Below, piece after piece: positions 26,117 through 35,864 of a stretch of DNA of 64,000 nucleotides (the stretch's first letter is position 1; each line of letters opens with the position of its first letter). Source of the DNA: Agrobacterium tumefaciens. Lineage in GTDB: Bacteria > Pseudomonadota > Alphaproteobacteria > Rhizobiales > Rhizobiaceae. The notes beneath the pieces were generated by a model. It had not been told where the DNA came from, searched no databases, and saw nothing but the letters and a program-made list of their open reading frames with translations. Where the stretch lies: positions 29,129 through 93,128 of the forward strand of contig JAGIAH010000016.1 in assembly GCA_017744915.1 (NCBI GenBank), in the 5' to 3' direction. A program made the translations under genes and the position numbers.

Positions 26117-26830
26117 TCAGGTGGAGGACTTCTGCCAGACGCCTTCGCGTTCCAGCAATCTGGTTGCCGCCACCTGCTCGGCCGCGCGCTTGGAGCGCTC
26201 GACACCGGTTTCCGGCTTCACGCCGGGAATTTCCACCGTCACGGTGAAGCGTGGATCGTGATCCGGTCCGGAGCGATCGTCAACCCGGTAAGAGGGCGTG
26301 GTCGCAAATCTCGCATGCGCCCATTCCTGCAATTCCGTCTTGGCGTCGCGCCGCCCGGCATCCACGCTTGTCGCACGGCTCTGCCAGTATTTCAGAATGA
26401 ATTTGCGCGATGCTTCCAGCCCGCCATCCAGATAGATGGTGGCGATCAGGCTTTCGACCACATCGGCGCGCACGTTGAGCATCGCCTTGCCGGTGAGCTT
26501 CTTCACGTCCGATCCGGTGCGGATGAAATTATGCAGACCCATCTCATCACCGATCGAAGCACAGGATTCGGCGCTGACAAGCTGGTTCAGGCGAACGGAA
26601 AGCTCGCCTTCGGTGGCGTTGCGAAAGATGGAGAACAACAATTCGGCAACGCAGAGGCCGAGAACGCGATCGCCCAGAAATTCCAGCCGCTCGTAATTGC
26701 CGGCCGCGGCAGAGCGCGCACTGGCATGGGTCAAGGCCCGGTCGAGCCGGGCCTTGTCCTTGAATTCATATCCGATCAACGCTTCCAGACGGGAAATCTC
26801 GTCCGCCGAAAGCGGCTTGCTCTTGCTCAT
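26117..26830 (-). CDS. rnc: Ribonuclease III
   Basis: A 237-residue enzyme with the signature ERLEFLGDRVLGL, the Asp/Glu metal residues, and a C-terminal double-stranded RNA-binding domain (DAKTELQEWAHARF...). It cuts double-stranded RNA in rRNA and mRNA processing. Its start overlaps the lepB stop (ATGA), indicating coupled translation. Confidence 0.96.
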   Translation of the reverse strand: MSKSKPLSADEISRLEALIGYEFKDKARLDRALTHASARSAAAGNYERLEFLGDRVLGLCVAELLFSIFRNATEGELSVRLNQLVSAESCASIGDEMGLHNFIRTGSDVKKLTGKAMLNVRADVVESLIATIYLDGGLEASRKFILKYWQSRATSVDAGRRDAKTELQEWAHARFATTPSYRVDDRSGPDHDPRFTVTVEIPGVKPETGVERSKRAAEQVAATRLLEREGVWQKSST

Positions 26831-27573
26831 CCCACAACCTTGAACAGGCGGTCCCAACGCATGTTGGCCGGCCATTCCCAAATGCGGCTGAACGGCGTGT
26901 CGTTGCCCAGCGAGAAGAAGATGACGCTGGCGCGGCCGATCAGGTTTTCTTCCGGCACGAAACCGACGTCGAAGCGGCTGTCGAGCGAATTGTCGCGATT
27001 GTCGCCCATCATGAAATAATGGCCTTCCGGCACCACGAATTCGCGGGTGTTGTCGCCGCGCGAGTCGGGCGACTGGTCGAGCGTGTCGTAGGTTACGCCA
27101 TTGTCGAGCGTTTCGCGGAAGACCGGCACATTGGTGCCCGGATCCGCACGGTAATCCGAGGTGAAGGCGCCGTCCGGCTGCTTCGGAACCGGCTGGCCGT
27201 TGATGAACAGCACGCCATTTGTCACCTGGATGCGGTCACCCGGCAGGCCGACGAGGCGCTTGATGTAATCCACTTCAGGATTGGGCGGCAGGCGGAAGAC
27301 CACGACATCGCCGCGCTTCGGCTTGCTGAATTCAAGAATGCGGCCGGAGAACAGGTTCGGCGAAAAGGGCAGCGAATATTTCGAATAGCCGTAGGAGAAC
27401 TTGTTGACGAAAAGATAGTCGCCAACCAGAAGCGTCGGCATCATCGAGCCCGACGGGATCGTGAAGGGCTGAAACAGCACGGTGCGGATGACCATGGCCA
27501 GCAGCAGCGCCTGAATGATGACCTTGACGTTCTCCCAGAGGGCGTTCTGCTTCTTCTCAGCTTTTTCCGACAC
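26827..27573 (-). CDS. lepB: Signal peptidase I
   Basis: A 248-residue inner-membrane enzyme with one N-terminal membrane helix, the catalytic Ser in PSGSMMPTLLVGD and catalytic Lys in DYIKRLVGLPGD, plus box E GDNRDNSLDSR. It removes signal peptides from exported proteins. The start is GTG. The acpS-lepB gap of 210 bp is the only sizeable break in this operon. Confidence 0.96.
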   Translation of the reverse strand: MSEKAEKKQNALWENVKVIIQALLLAMVIRTVLFQPFTIPSGSMMPTLLVGDYLFVNKFSYGYSKYSLPFSPNLFSGRILEFSKPKRGDVVVFRLPPNPEVDYIKRLVGLPGDRIQVTNGVLFINGQPVPKQPDGAFTSDYRADPGTNVPVFRETLDNGVTYDTLDQSPDSRGDNTREFVVPEGHYFMMGDNRDNSLDSRFDVGFVPEENLIGRASVIFFSLGNDTPFSRIWEWPANMRWDRLFKVVG

Positions 27574-27783
27574 TTATAGACCTGCCTGATTGTGTTTCCC
27601 GGCTTCTTCGGCTTCACGAAGCTCTCCGGGCCGTTGTTTGTCGCGCCTGCGGCGGGTGAAGCGGTTTCACGCAGCCGGCAACGCTTTCATATTTCTGCGA
27701 CTTCTCTAGAACCTTTCCAGCCCGAAGGGAAGCGCTTCTGTCATACGCCAGCAAATAGAGCGCCAATGCGGCCTCCCCGGGTC

Positions 27784-28188
27784 TCAGCCGTTCACGGGAA
27801 CCGCCTCGATAATCACAAATGCCTGAGCGTAAGGGAAATCATCCGTGATCGTCAGATGGATATTGGCGCGGTGGCCGGCGGGCAGCATGGCCGCCAGCCT
27901 CTGCCCTGCCCCATTGGTCAGGATCATGGTCGGCTTGCCGCCCGGCAGGTTGACGACGCCCATATCCTTCCAGAAAACGCCGTTTGCAAGGCCGGTTCCA
28001 AGCGCCTTTGAGCAGGCTTCCTTGGCGGCGAAACGCTTGGCATAGGAAGCGGCGCGGTTTTTCCGGCCATCCGATTTCGCCCGCTCGATATCGGTGAAAC
28101 AGCGATGGGTGAAGCGCTCGCCGAAACGTTCGATCGATTTTTCGACGCGGCGGATATCGATCAGGTCGCTGCCCAGTCCAATGATCAT
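27784..28188 (-). CDS. acpS: Holo-(acyl-carrier-protein) synthase
   Basis: A 134-residue enzyme that puts phosphopantetheine on ACP. The family signature is complete: [20 protein letters not shown] at the start, then [15 protein letters not shown] with the Mg-binding Asp/Glu residues. It overlaps the DUF2062 gene by ATGA. Position before lepB is the normal rhizobial order. Confidence 0.95.
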   Translation of the reverse strand: MIIGLGSDLIDIRRVEKSIERFGERFTHRCFTDIERAKSDGRKNRAASYAKRFAAKEACSKALGTGLANGVFWKDMGVVNLPGGKPTMILTNGAGQRLAAMLPAGHRANIHLTITDDFPYAQAFVIIEAVPVNG

Positions 28189-28763
28189 TTCAACATCTCC
28201 AGGGAAGCATTCTTGTTGGCGGCGCGGTGCGCGAGATTTTCCATCTTGCGCCGCTGGAAACCGCTGATGAGGCCGTAAACGGCGATATAGGCGATGACCG
28301 CGCTGATGGCGGCCGGAAACACCGCACCGATGGTCATGGGTTCCAGAACCGGTGTCCATATCTGCCGGAATTCGAGATGGCTGAACAGCGCAACGAAATC
28401 CACATGCGCCGCACTTTCCGTCTTCTGCCGGCCAAGGATGAAATGCCCCAGCTCCCAGGTGGATGCCCAGATGAAGGGAAATGTCAGCGGGTTGGCGAAG
28501 GTGGTGCCGAGTGCTGCCGCCACGAGATTGACGCGCATCAGAAAACCGAGCGCCATGGCGATGAGGATATGAACACCGAGAAACGGTGTCCACGCCACGC
28601 CGACACCGAGCGCAACGCCGGCGGCAACCGAATGCGGAGAGGCGGACAGCCTGAGCAGACGCAGCTTCATATAGCGCAGCGAACGGGAAAAACCCGTGCG
28701 CGGCCAGAAGAGGTCGCGAATCTTCTCTGAAAAACCAACGGGTTCACGGCGGCGAAACGGCAT
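28185..28763 (-). CDS. DUF2062 membrane protein
   Basis: A 192-residue protein with the DUF2062 core: [20 protein letters not shown], a glycine-rich membrane hairpin, and [12 protein letters not shown], followed by a further C-terminal helix. Function is unknown. It is the first gene of the acpS-lepB-rnc-era operon and overlaps acpS by 4 bp, which is common in rhizobia. Confidence 0.9.
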   Translation of the reverse strand: MPFRRREPVGFSEKIRDLFWPRTGFSRSLRYMKLRLLRLSASPHSVAAGVALGVGVAWTPFLGVHILIAMALGFLMRVNLVAAALGTTFANPLTFPFIWASTWELGHFILGRQKTESAAHVDFVALFSHLEFRQIWTPVLEPMTIGAVFPAAISAVIAYIAVYGLISGFQRRKMENLAHRAANKNASLEMLK

Positions 28764-29188
28764 GGAGGGCAGTCTATTTCATCGCCCGGGCCGAGCCAAG
28801 TGCATCGTAGACGACGCAGGGATTCTTTTGCAGGCGCATTTTTCCGTCATTCCAGCCTTAAGCCGGAATCCAGCCGACGCGCGGCGAGAGGAATTCTTTC
28901 AGCCCAAGGACTTGGGCTGGCTGATGCCGGATCAAGCCGGGCATGACGCACGCGGGATCTTACGAATGCAGTGGATATCGCACCTTCGAGATCAGTCCCA
29001 ATTTAGTGTCGTACGTTACGAAGGGGGCTGAGCCGGTTTTTCTGCGGCACATTTGTCTACCTGTTCGGGACAACCGCCTGAAGCGCACATTCACATAGTT
29101 TTACGAGACACAGGTGCACAGGCACGACTGTTGCCGTGCACCTTTTCAGTCCATACGCATGGCAAATACCTGCCATGCGCTGAGTGCA
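28764..29188. other. Intergenic region with repeat
   Basis: Holds the promoter zone of the DUF2062 operon at its left end and the palindromic repeat at 28844-28948. The rest (28950-29188) shows no convincing gene. Confidence 0.55.
28844..28948. repeat. Second palindromic repeat family, copy 2
   Basis: Begins CCGTCATTCCAGCCTTAAGC and ends CAAGCCGGGCATGACG, with an inner CAGCCCAAGGACTTGGGCTG hairpin. Same family and layout as 24915-25020. Confidence 0.8.
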
Positions 29189-29335
29189 TTACCGGCGGAA
29201 CAGGCCGCGGTCGATTTCGCGCTGGCGGAACTCGAGGTCGACATTCGATACCGAGCCGCTGAGATATTCGAATTCGCGTTCCTGGGTGGTCTTGCCACGA
29301 ACGGCGCGGGCGATCTTGCGAAGCGGAGTAAACAT
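29189..29335 (-). CDS. DUF3563-like small protein (48 aa)
   Basis: A 48-residue protein, MFTPLRKIARAVRGKTTQER followed by EFEYLSGSVSNVDLEFRQRE and a short basic end. The 'ER-E-YL..S-.-D-E-RQREI' pattern fits DUF3563, a small proteobacterial family of unknown role. An AAGGACC site lies upstream. The start at 29335 is preferred over 29374 for family length. Confidence 0.7.
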   Translation of the reverse strand: MFTPLRKIARAVRGKTTQEREFEYLSGSVSNVDLEFRQREIDRGLFRR

Positions 29336-29532
29336 GATTTTCGGTCCTTTCGGTTTGGAACTGGCGTTTCTCATCGGTGTTCATCCACCGGCACGCCGCG
29401 TTTCCTTCTCTTCAATTTCTGAAAGGAAGATAGTCGCAAACCGCCCCTGCGACCAGAGACAGGAAAAGGCCGCTGCCATGCACTCAACGCATAACAACGG
29501 CCTTTCTGAATATATGAACGCTCAAAAATGCC

Positions 29533-31767
29533 TCAATCGAAGGCACGCGTCACGGTCGAAACGCAATCAAGGTCCTTGAGCTGCGACAGGAGCTGGTTCA
29601 GCTGCCGCAAATCCCAGACTTCGACATCCAGCGCCAGCTCGGAGAAATCCGTGCCGATGCGGACCATGTTGAGCCCACGAATATTGACATCCAGCGTCGC
29701 GATCGATTGCGCCACGGAGGCGAGCGTGCCCGGCTCGTTCAGCGCATTGATCATCACCCGCGCCATGAAGCGAGACTTGTTCGCCTCATCAAGGTCCCAG
29801 CGCACATCGATCCAGCGCTCCGGCTCGTCGTCGAAGCGTTGCAGCGCCGGCGCCTGGATGGGATATATGGTGATGCCCTTGCCCTTTTCCATGATGCCGA
29901 CGATGCGGTCACCCGGAACGGCGCCAGCCGCACCGAAATGCACGTCGACATTGCCCGACAAGCCGCGAATGGGCAGCGGGTCGGGCCCATCCAGCATCTC
30001 GGCCGCACCGTCATCTTCCAGAGCGGAGCGTGACTTGCCGGGGATCTTGAAGACCATGCCGGAGGCGCTGCGCATGTTGAACCAGCCATCGTCGCCGGTC
30101 ATCTTCACCGTCACGCGCTCGTCCTGATAATCCGGATAGACCGCACGCAGCACATCGAGCGAAGAAACCTCGCCGCGACCGACGGCGGCGATGGCATCCT
30201 CGACATCCTTCTGCGCAAGGCGATGCAGCACGGGCTTCAGCGCTTCACGCGAGAAGGCCTTGCCGGCGCGTTCGAAGGTGCGCTCCAGAATACGATAACC
30301 GAGGCCGGAATATTGCTTGCGGATGGCCATGCGGGTGGCGCGGCGAATGGCCGAGCGAGCCTTGCCCGTCACCACCACCTCTTCCCACGCGGCAGGGGGC
30401 ACCTGCACACCGGAGCGGATGATCTCGACCTCGTCGCCATTGTTGAGCCGGGTCACGAGCGGCATGATCCGCCCGTTGATCTTGGCGCCAACGGTGGTGT
30501 CACCGATATTGGTGTGAACGGCATAGGCGAAATCGATGGGGGTCGCACCGCGCGGCAGGGCAATCAGCTTACCCTTGGGCGTGAAGCAGAACACCTGGTC
30601 CTGGAAGAGTTCGAGCTTGGTATGCTCAAGGAACTCTTCGGGGCTGTCGCCTTCGGCCAGCGATTCAATGGTGTGGCGCAGCCAGGAATAGGCATTGCTT
30701 TCCTTCGAAAGCAGATCGCCCTCCCCGTTTTCACCATCCTTGTAAAGCGCATGGGCGGCAATGCCGAATTCGGCGATCTCATGCATGCGTTTGGTGCGGA
30801 TCTGCAGCTCGATGCGCTGGCGCGACGGGCCGACGATGGTGGTGTGAATGGAGCGATAGTCGTTCTGCTTCGGGGTGGAGATGTAATCCTTGAAGCGGCC
30901 CGGCACCACGCGCCAGCGCGTGTGCACAATGCCCAGCGCCCGGTAGCAGGAAGGAATGTCGTCCACCAGAATGCGGAAACCGTAAACATCGGAAAGCTGC
31001 TCGAAGGAGAGCGACTTCGACTGCATCTTGCGGAACACCGAATAGGGCTTCTTCTGCCGCCCCTTGACATTGGCGCCGAGCAGGCCGTTTGCCACCAGCA
31101 GCTCGCGCAACTCGTCCTCGATCTTCTTGATCAGGCCTTCATTGCGCGTTTCCAGTTCCTGCAGCCGGTTTGTCACCGTCTCATAGGCTTCCGGATTGAG
31201 ATAACGGAAGGACAGGTCCTCCAGCTCGTCGCGCATGTCCTGCATACCCATGCGACCGGCAAGCGGCGCATAGATTTCCATCGTCTCCTCGGAAATGCGG
31301 CTGCGCTTGTCAGCCGGCATGTATTCCATGGTGCGCATATTGTGCAGGCGGTCGGCGAGCTTCACCAGGAGAACGCGCACGTCGTCGGAAATGGCGAGCA
31401 GCAGCTTGCGCAGGTTTTCGGCCTGCTTGGCCTTGCGGGTGACGAGATCGAGCTTCTTGAGCTTGGTGAGCCCCTCCACCAGCCTGCCGATGTCCTCGCC
31501 GAACAGTTCATCGATTTCAGCGCGGGTGGCGGTGGTGTCCTCGATCGTATCGTGCAGCAGCGCGACCGCTATGGTCGACTCGTCGAGATGCATTTCGGTG
31601 AGAATAGCGGCAACTTCCAGCGGATGCGAAATATAGGGGTCGCCATTGGCCCGCTTCTGCTGGCCATGCTTCTGCATCGCGTAAACATAGGCCTTGTTCA
31701 GCAGGGCCTCATTCGCATCCGGTTTATATTTTTGAACCCGCTCAACGAGTTCGTATTGCCGCATCAT
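29533..31767 (-). CDS. rsh: Bifunctional (p)ppGpp synthetase/hydrolase Rsh (RelA/SpoT)
   Basis: This 744-residue enzyme sets the level of the alarmone (p)ppGpp. In order: HD hydrolase (HPLEVAAIL, LLHDTIED, KLADRLHNMRT), synthetase (YGFRILVDD, FKDYISTPKQNDYRSIHT), TGS (FTPKGKLIALPRGATPIDFA) and a C-terminal ACT domain. Both catalytic parts look intact, as expected for the single long Rsh of rhizobia. ATG 31767 and 31764 are adjacent alternatives. The next gene upstream on the same strand is rpoZ, whose product binds ppGpp in other bacteria. Confidence 0.95.
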   Translation of the reverse strand: MMRQYELVERVQKYKPDANEALLNKAYVYAMQKHGQQKRANGDPYISHPLEVAAILTEMHLDESTIAVALLHDTIEDTTATRAEIDELFGEDIGRLVEGLTKLKKLDLVTRKAKQAENLRKLLLAISDDVRVLLVKLADRLHNMRTMEYMPADKRSRISEETMEIYAPLAGRMGMQDMRDELEDLSFRYLNPEAYETVTNRLQELETRNEGLIKKIEDELRELLVANGLLGANVKGRQKKPYSVFRKMQSKSLSFEQLSDVYGFRILVDDIPSCYRALGIVHTRWRVVPGRFKDYISTPKQNDYRSIHTTIVGPSRQRIELQIRTKRMHEIAEFGIAAHALYKDGENGEGDLLSKESNAYSWLRHTIESLAEGDSPEEFLEHTKLELFQDQVFCFTPKGKLIALPRGATPIDFAYAVHTNIGDTTVGAKINGRIMPLVTRLNNGDEVEIIRSGVQVPPAAWEEVVVTGKARSAIRRATRMAIRKQYSGLGYRILERTFERAGKAFSREALKPVLHRLAQKDVEDAIAAVGRGEVSSLDVLRAVYPDYQDERVTVKMTGDDGWFNMRSASGMVFKIPGKSRSALEDDGAAEMLDGPDPLPIRGLSGNVDVHFGAAGAVPGDRIVGIMEKGKGITIYPIQAPALQRFDDEPERWIDVRWDLDEANKSRFMARVMINALNEPGTLASVAQSIATLDVNIRGLNMVRIGTDFSELALDVEVWDLRQLNQLLSQLKDLDCVSTVTRAFD

Positions 31768-31899
31768 GCGATATTCCACAAAAAGAAAGCGCGCCAACCT
31801 GAGGGTCGGCGCACAATGCTGCATCAATAGGGATCAGATTATGACGGCAACTATTGACAGACGGTAACCGCCGCCTGCCAAAGGCATCATAAAATCCTA

Positions 31900-32292
31900 T
31901 CAATAGTCGTCATTTTTTTCCGGCGGCACAAGGCCTTCGATACCGGCCAGCAGTTCTTCTTCCGACATCTGGTCGAAAGTGACGGTTTCCGGCTGGTCGT
32001 CGTCTTCGCCATCGGCAATGGCGGAGGCAGCGAGCGTGACCGGATCGGGCTCGGGCTCGTCAACTTCCACGTGCTTCTGCAGCGAATGGATCAGGTCTTC
32101 CTTCAGGTCGTCGGGAGACAGCGTCTCGTCGGCGATTTCGCGCAGCGCCACAACCGGGTTCTTGTCGTTATCGCGGTCAACCGTGATGGAAGAGCCCTGG
32201 GAAATCTGGCGCGCACGGTGGCTGGCGAGAAGCACGAGCTCGAAACGGTTGTCTACTTTATCAATGCAATCTTCAACTGTGACGCGGGCCAT
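31900..32292 (-). CDS. rpoZ: RNA polymerase omega subunit
   Basis: A 130-residue protein with the omega core [20 protein letters not shown], followed by [11 protein letters not shown] and [10 protein letters not shown]. The acidic C-terminal tail (about 70-130) is typical of rhizobial omega. It lies upstream of rsh on the same strand, 132 bp away, the usual arrangement. Confidence 0.96.
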   Translation of the reverse strand: MARVTVEDCIDKVDNRFELVLLASHRARQISQGSSITVDRDNDKNPVVALREIADETLSPDDLKEDLIHSLQKHVEVDEPEPDPVTLAASAIADGEDDDQPETVTFDQMSEEELLAGIEGLVPPEKNDDY

Positions 32293-32685
32293 TGCCTGTC
32301 CTTTGCGGGTCGTAATGTCGTGGATCAGAGCGCCGTGCGGTCTTCAGGATGCACAAGGGTTGCTCTAACCTATTGAATCTGCGCTTCGTGCCTTGCGAAA
32401 AACACTTGCGATTTTTCGCGACGAAGCTTTCCAGCTTCCGATACAGCCATTGGCCGCGGAATTCAAGTTTTTCCTGTCTTTGGCGTCTTTTGACACCTTA
32501 TTCACCATGTTTGGCGTCTGATGAACAAAATGTCCAGAAGAATTGTCTTGGAATACGGGGGAAGGTAGCTTACTTAAATCGCAACGGCTTTGCGCGAAAT
32601 TCGTTGATACGACAATGATTTTTCGCGTCATCGACCGGATATAAAAGCCAGATAATGGCCTTTCCAAAAAAAGGAATGGGATGGA
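32293..32685. other. Divergent promoter region rpoZ / NYN gene
   Basis: A 393-bp gap, AT-rich between 32440 and 32660, with no gene. It contains the hairpin at 32384-32426 and presumably both divergent promoters. Confidence 0.55.
32384..32426 (-). other. Unexplained hairpin in rpoZ upstream region
   Basis: Inner perfect stem GCGAAAAA (32395-32402) / TTTTTCGC (32412-32419), continued after an internal loop by CTTCG (32384) / CGAAG (32422). It could lie in the 5' leader of rpoZ or be a factor site. No function is assigned. Confidence 0.4.
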
Positions 32686-33255
32686 ATGTTCGATCCACGG
32701 GAGAAAATTGCGCTCTTTATAGATGGAGCCAATCTTTATGCAGCATCGAAAAGCCTGGGATTCGATATCGACTACCGCAAGCTTCTGAAAGCGTTTCAGA
32801 AGCGTGGATACCTGCTGCGTGCCTATTATTATACCGCACTCATCGAAGATCAGGAATATTCCTCGATCCGCCCGCTGATCGATTGGCTGGACTATAACGG
32901 CTACAAGGTCGTGACGAAGCCGGCGAAGGAATTCACCGACGCGCTCGGCCGCCGCAAGATCAAGGGCAACATGGATATCGAACTGGCAGTCGACGCCATG
33001 GAGCAATCCGAGACCGTCGATCATCTGGTGCTGTTTTCCGGCGACGGCGATTTCACCACGCTGGTGGACGCGCTGCAGCGCAAGGGCCGCAAGGTGTCCG
33101 TTGTCTCCACCATGGCAACGCAACCCGCCATGATTGCAGACGATCTGCGCAGGCAGGCCGACCACTTCATCGATCTGATGACACTGAAGGCCGAAATCGG
33201 GCGCGACCCGAACGAGCGTCCTGTTCGTCACGCCGAAGGCCCCGAGACGGTCTGA
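32686..33255 (+). CDS. NYN-domain protein, LabA/DUF88 family
   Basis: A 189-residue protein with the PIN-like NYN fold: IALFIDGANLYAASKSLGFD (first acidic residue), KGNMDIELAVDAME, and VLFSGDGDFTTLVDALQRKG. The conserved Asp residues are those expected to bind metal, so an RNase role is plausible but not shown. A strong terminator follows at 33288. Confidence 0.9.
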   Translation: MFDPREKIALFIDGANLYAASKSLGFDIDYRKLLKAFQKRGYLLRAYYYTALIEDQEYSSIRPLIDWLDYNGYKVVTKPAKEFTDALGRRKIKGNMDIELAVDAMEQSETVDHLVLFSGDGDFTTLVDALQRKGRKVSVVSTMATQPAMIADDLRRQADHFIDLMTLKAEIGRDPNERPVRHAEGPETV

Positions 33256-33287
33256 TCCGGCCTTTTCTGATCGCCGACATTACCCTG

Positions 33288-33317
33288 ACGCGCCCGTCTG
33301 AAAACGGGCGCGTTTTT
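33288..33317 (+). terminator. Rho-independent terminator after the NYN gene
   Basis: Perfect 10-bp stem ACGCGCCCGT / ACGGGCGCGT with loop CTGAAA, followed by TTTTG and more T. Confidence 0.9.
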
Positions 33318-33404
33318 GTTTGAAGCCTTTCCGGCAAGGTAAAAATTCCTTTTAAAATTAACAAACATCAAATCAGGCCAGTCAAAATTATACCTTGGTT
33401 AATT

Positions 33405-33420
33405 TTAGACGTGTCTAAAT
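33405..33420. promoter_or_regulatory. Small palindrome upstream of the globin-coupled chemoreceptor
   Basis: TTTAGAC-GT-GTCTAAA, a perfect 7-bp dyad 53 bp before the start codon, in an AT-rich stretch. Candidate operator; no known regulator matched. Confidence 0.4.
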
Positions 33421-33472
33421 CACGCAACGGCACCAGAGACGTTATTTGGGTGCCAAAGCAGGATGACAAGAC

Positions 33473-34972
33473 ATGCACGGCCAAGCAAAAACCGACCACC
33501 AACTCAATGAAAGACTGGATTTTCTGGGCCTTGGCCAGGAACAACGGCAAAATCTTTCGGATGTGAAGGATGTCATTGTCGGCTCTCTCGATGCGTCTCT
33601 CGATCGCTTCTACGCAAAGGCGCGTGCCGTGCCGGAAACGGCGAAGTTCTTCGCCAACGAAGCGCATATTCAGCACGCCAAGAGCATGCAGCTCAAACAT
33701 TGGGAACGAATCGCTTCCGGCACCTTCAACGCCGATTACACCAATGCGGTGACGACCATCGGCCGCACCCATGCGCGGCTGGGTCTGGAGCCGAGATGGT
33801 ATATTGGTGGTTACGCGCTGATATTGGACGGCATCATCAAGGCCATCATCGATTCCGGTGTGAAGGGCATCTTCATGGAGAAGAAGGCCAGAAAAACCAG
33901 GGATGCGCTGTCCGCGACCATCAAGGCCGCCCTTCTCGACATGGATTATTCCATCTCCGTCTATCTCGATGTGCTTGCCACTGAGCGGCAAAAGGTGGAG
34001 GCCGAGCAGGCGCAGATGAAGAAGGAGCAGGAGCATGTTCTGGAACTGCTCAACAGCGCCCTTGGCAGGCTGGCGGATGGCGACCTCGCCACCGGCATCA
34101 GCGAAAAGACCGCCCCGCAATTCGAAGGGCTGATCGCCAATTTCAACGCCGCCGTTGGCAATCTCTCCGGCACCTTCGCGCAGATCATCGAGGAAGCGAA
34201 CAAGGTTTCAGGCAATACGCGTGAACTCACCTCCGCGACCGACGACATGGCGCGCCGGACCGAGCAGCAGGCGGCCGCCCTTGAGCAAACCGCCGCCGCC
34301 GTCGAGGAAATCACCACCATTTCCAAACTCTCGGCGCAACGCTCCGAAGAGGCCAAGGCCATCGTCGAAAGCTCCGCCGTCGAAGCCGCGCGCTCGCGCG
34401 ATGTGGTGACGGATGCGGTGAAGGCCATGGGCGCCATCGAGGAATCGTCGCAGAAGATCACCCAGATCATTTCCGTCATCGACGAGATTTCGTTCCAGAC
34501 CAACCTTCTGGCGCTGAATGCCGGTGTGGAAGCGGCGCGTGCCGGAGAGGCAGGCAAGGGCTTTGCCGTCGTCGCCCAGGAAGTGCGCGAACTCGCACAG
34601 CGGTCCGCCACCGCCGCCAAGGAAATCAAGACGCTGATCGCCAAGTCTTCCGAGGATGTGACGCAGGGTGTTTCACTGGTCAACAAGACGGGTGAATCCT
34701 TGAATACGATCGGCAACAAGGTGGATCACATCCAGGAACATATCGCCTCGCTGACCAAGGCGGCGCAGGAACAGTCCGTCGGCATTCAGGAAATCAGCGC
34801 TGCGATCAACAGCATGGATAATCTGACCCAGAAGAATGCGGCCATGGTGGAAGAAACCAATGCGGCGACGCATAATCTGAGTGATGTCAGCGCCAATCTG
34901 GCGGCACTTGTCAGCCGGTTCAGCGTTTCGGCAACAAGGGCGCATGTGGAGCGGACGTACCGGGCGGCGTGA
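33473..34972 (+). CDS. Globin-coupled methyl-accepting chemotaxis protein (HemAT-like)
   Basis: A 499-residue soluble chemoreceptor without membrane helices. Residues 10-175 form a protoglobin-type sensor; His100 in [18 protein letters not shown] is the likely heme-binding histidine. A HAMP-like linker (about 190-245) and a signalling domain follow, with the conserved hairpin tip [20 protein letters not shown]. HemAT proteins sense oxygen and steer swimming. No che gene is nearby, so it feeds a chemotaxis system encoded elsewhere. Confidence 0.92.
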   Translation: MHGQAKTDHQLNERLDFLGLGQEQRQNLSDVKDVIVGSLDASLDRFYAKARAVPETAKFFANEAHIQHAKSMQLKHWERIASGTFNADYTNAVTTIGRTHARLGLEPRWYIGGYALILDGIIKAIIDSGVKGIFMEKKARKTRDALSATIKAALLDMDYSISVYLDVLATERQKVEAEQAQMKKEQEHVLELLNSALGRLADGDLATGISEKTAPQFEGLIANFNAAVGNLSGTFAQIIEEANKVSGNTRELTSATDDMARRTEQQAAALEQTAAAVEEITTISKLSAQRSEEAKAIVESSAVEAARSRDVVTDAVKAMGAIEESSQKITQIISVIDEISFQTNLLALNAGVEAARAGEAGKGFAVVAQEVRELAQRSATAAKEIKTLIAKSSEDVTQGVSLVNKTGESLNTIGNKVDHIQEHIASLTKAAQEQSVGIQEISAAINSMDNLTQKNAAMVEETNAATHNLSDVSANLAALVSRFSVSATRAHVERTYRAA

Positions 34973-34993
34973 AAGACAACGTGGCTACATCCA

Positions 34994-35107
34994 CCGTCAT
35001 CCCGGCCTCGAGCCGGGATTCAGCCAGCCCAAGTCCCTGGGCTGCATAAACCCTTCTTACGGCGCAGACGCGCCGTGACTGGATGCCGGATCTCGTCCGG
35101 CAGACGG
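34994..35107. repeat. Second palindromic repeat family, copy 3
   Basis: Starts CCGTCATCCCGGCCTCGAGC and ends GATCTCGTCCGGCAGACGG, with the inner AGCCCAAGTCCCTGGGCT hairpin and a GCGCAGACGCGC insert also seen in copy 4. It lies between the chemoreceptor and the end of smpB. Confidence 0.8.
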
Positions 35108-35157
35108 AGGGAAGATGCGAGAGCGCAGTAACACCCCTCCCCGCCACTCACTACGAC

Positions 35158-35640
35158 TTAGGCCGCCCCACCCTTCAAGAGCCGCGACTTCTGCCGGTTC
35201 CAGTCGCGTTCCTTCTCGGTCTCGCGCTTGTCGTGCAGCTTCTTGCCCTTGGCGAGCGCCAGTTCCAGCTTCGCACGGCCTTTGTCGTTGAAGTAGACCT
35301 TCAGCGGCACCAGCGTCATGCCTTCGCGGTTGATGCCGGCGCGCAGGCGGTTGATCTCCCGCTTGTTCAAAAGCAGCTTGCGGCGGCGGCGCGGCTCGTG
35401 GTTGAAGCGGTTGGCCTGCAGATATTCCGGCAGGTGGGAATTGATGAGCCAGATCTCATCGCCCTCGTCCGAGGCATAGGACTCGGCGATATTCGCCTTG
35501 CCTTCGCGCAGCGACTTGACCTCGGTGCCGGTCAGCACCAGTCCCGCCTCATAGGTGTCGATGATTTCGTAGTTGAAGCGAGCCTTGCGGTTTTCCGCAA
35601 CGACCTTGTTCACCACGCGCTGGCTGCCTTTGGGGGCCAT
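35158..35640 (-). CDS. smpB: SsrA-binding protein SmpB
   Basis: A 160-residue tmRNA partner with [35 protein letters not shown] and a basic C-terminal tail ([20 protein letters not shown]). It is needed for trans-translation, rescuing stalled ribosomes. It follows dapA on the same strand, the usual rhizobial order. Confidence 0.96.
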   Translation of the reverse strand: MAPKGSQRVVNKVVAENRKARFNYEIIDTYEAGLVLTGTEVKSLREGKANIAESYASDEGDEIWLINSHLPEYLQANRFNHEPRRRRKLLLNKREINRLRAGINREGMTLVPLKVYFNDKGRAKLELALAKGKKLHDKRETEKERDWNRQKSRLLKGGAA

Positions 35641-35722
35641 GATCTTTCAATCCCTTGTTTTTCTTATTGCGCCCGCAGCCTTTCGGCCGGAGCGGTTTTC
35701 GAGATGTCGTTCTTGCTTTTCC

Positions 35723-35767
35723 GCATGTCCTTATCCCAAAACCGGTGCCCGCTTTTGGGCGACATGC
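35723..35767. repeat. Rhizobial short nested palindrome
   Basis: Outer arms GCATGTC (35723-35729) and GACATGC (35761-35767), inner arms CCCAAAA (35735-35741) and TTTTGGG (35753-35759). This 45-bp nested hairpin is of the common rhizobial 'GCATG-TCC-TTATCCC' intergenic type and is unlike the other two repeat families here. Confidence 0.7.
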
Positions 35768-35796
35768 TCTATTTAGTATCGTCGCCGCAAAAAGAA

Positions 35797-35844
35797 AAGG
35801 CGCGCCGAACGGCTTCTGTCTCGAAGCGGTCCATGGCGCGCCTT
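35797..35844 (-). terminator. Terminator after dapA
   Basis: Perfect 10-bp arms AAGGCGCGCC (35797-35806) and GGCGCGCCTT (35835-35844) around a secondary small hairpin. On the minus strand it is followed by TTCTTTTT. It lies 21 bp past the dapA stop. Confidence 0.8.
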
Positions 35845-35864
35845 CAGGGCTTTTCAGGCCTGTC

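Noticed and set aside
30223..31830. 535-residue open frame on the plus strand over rsh
   Set aside because: Antisense of the rsh gene, with no recognisable domain.
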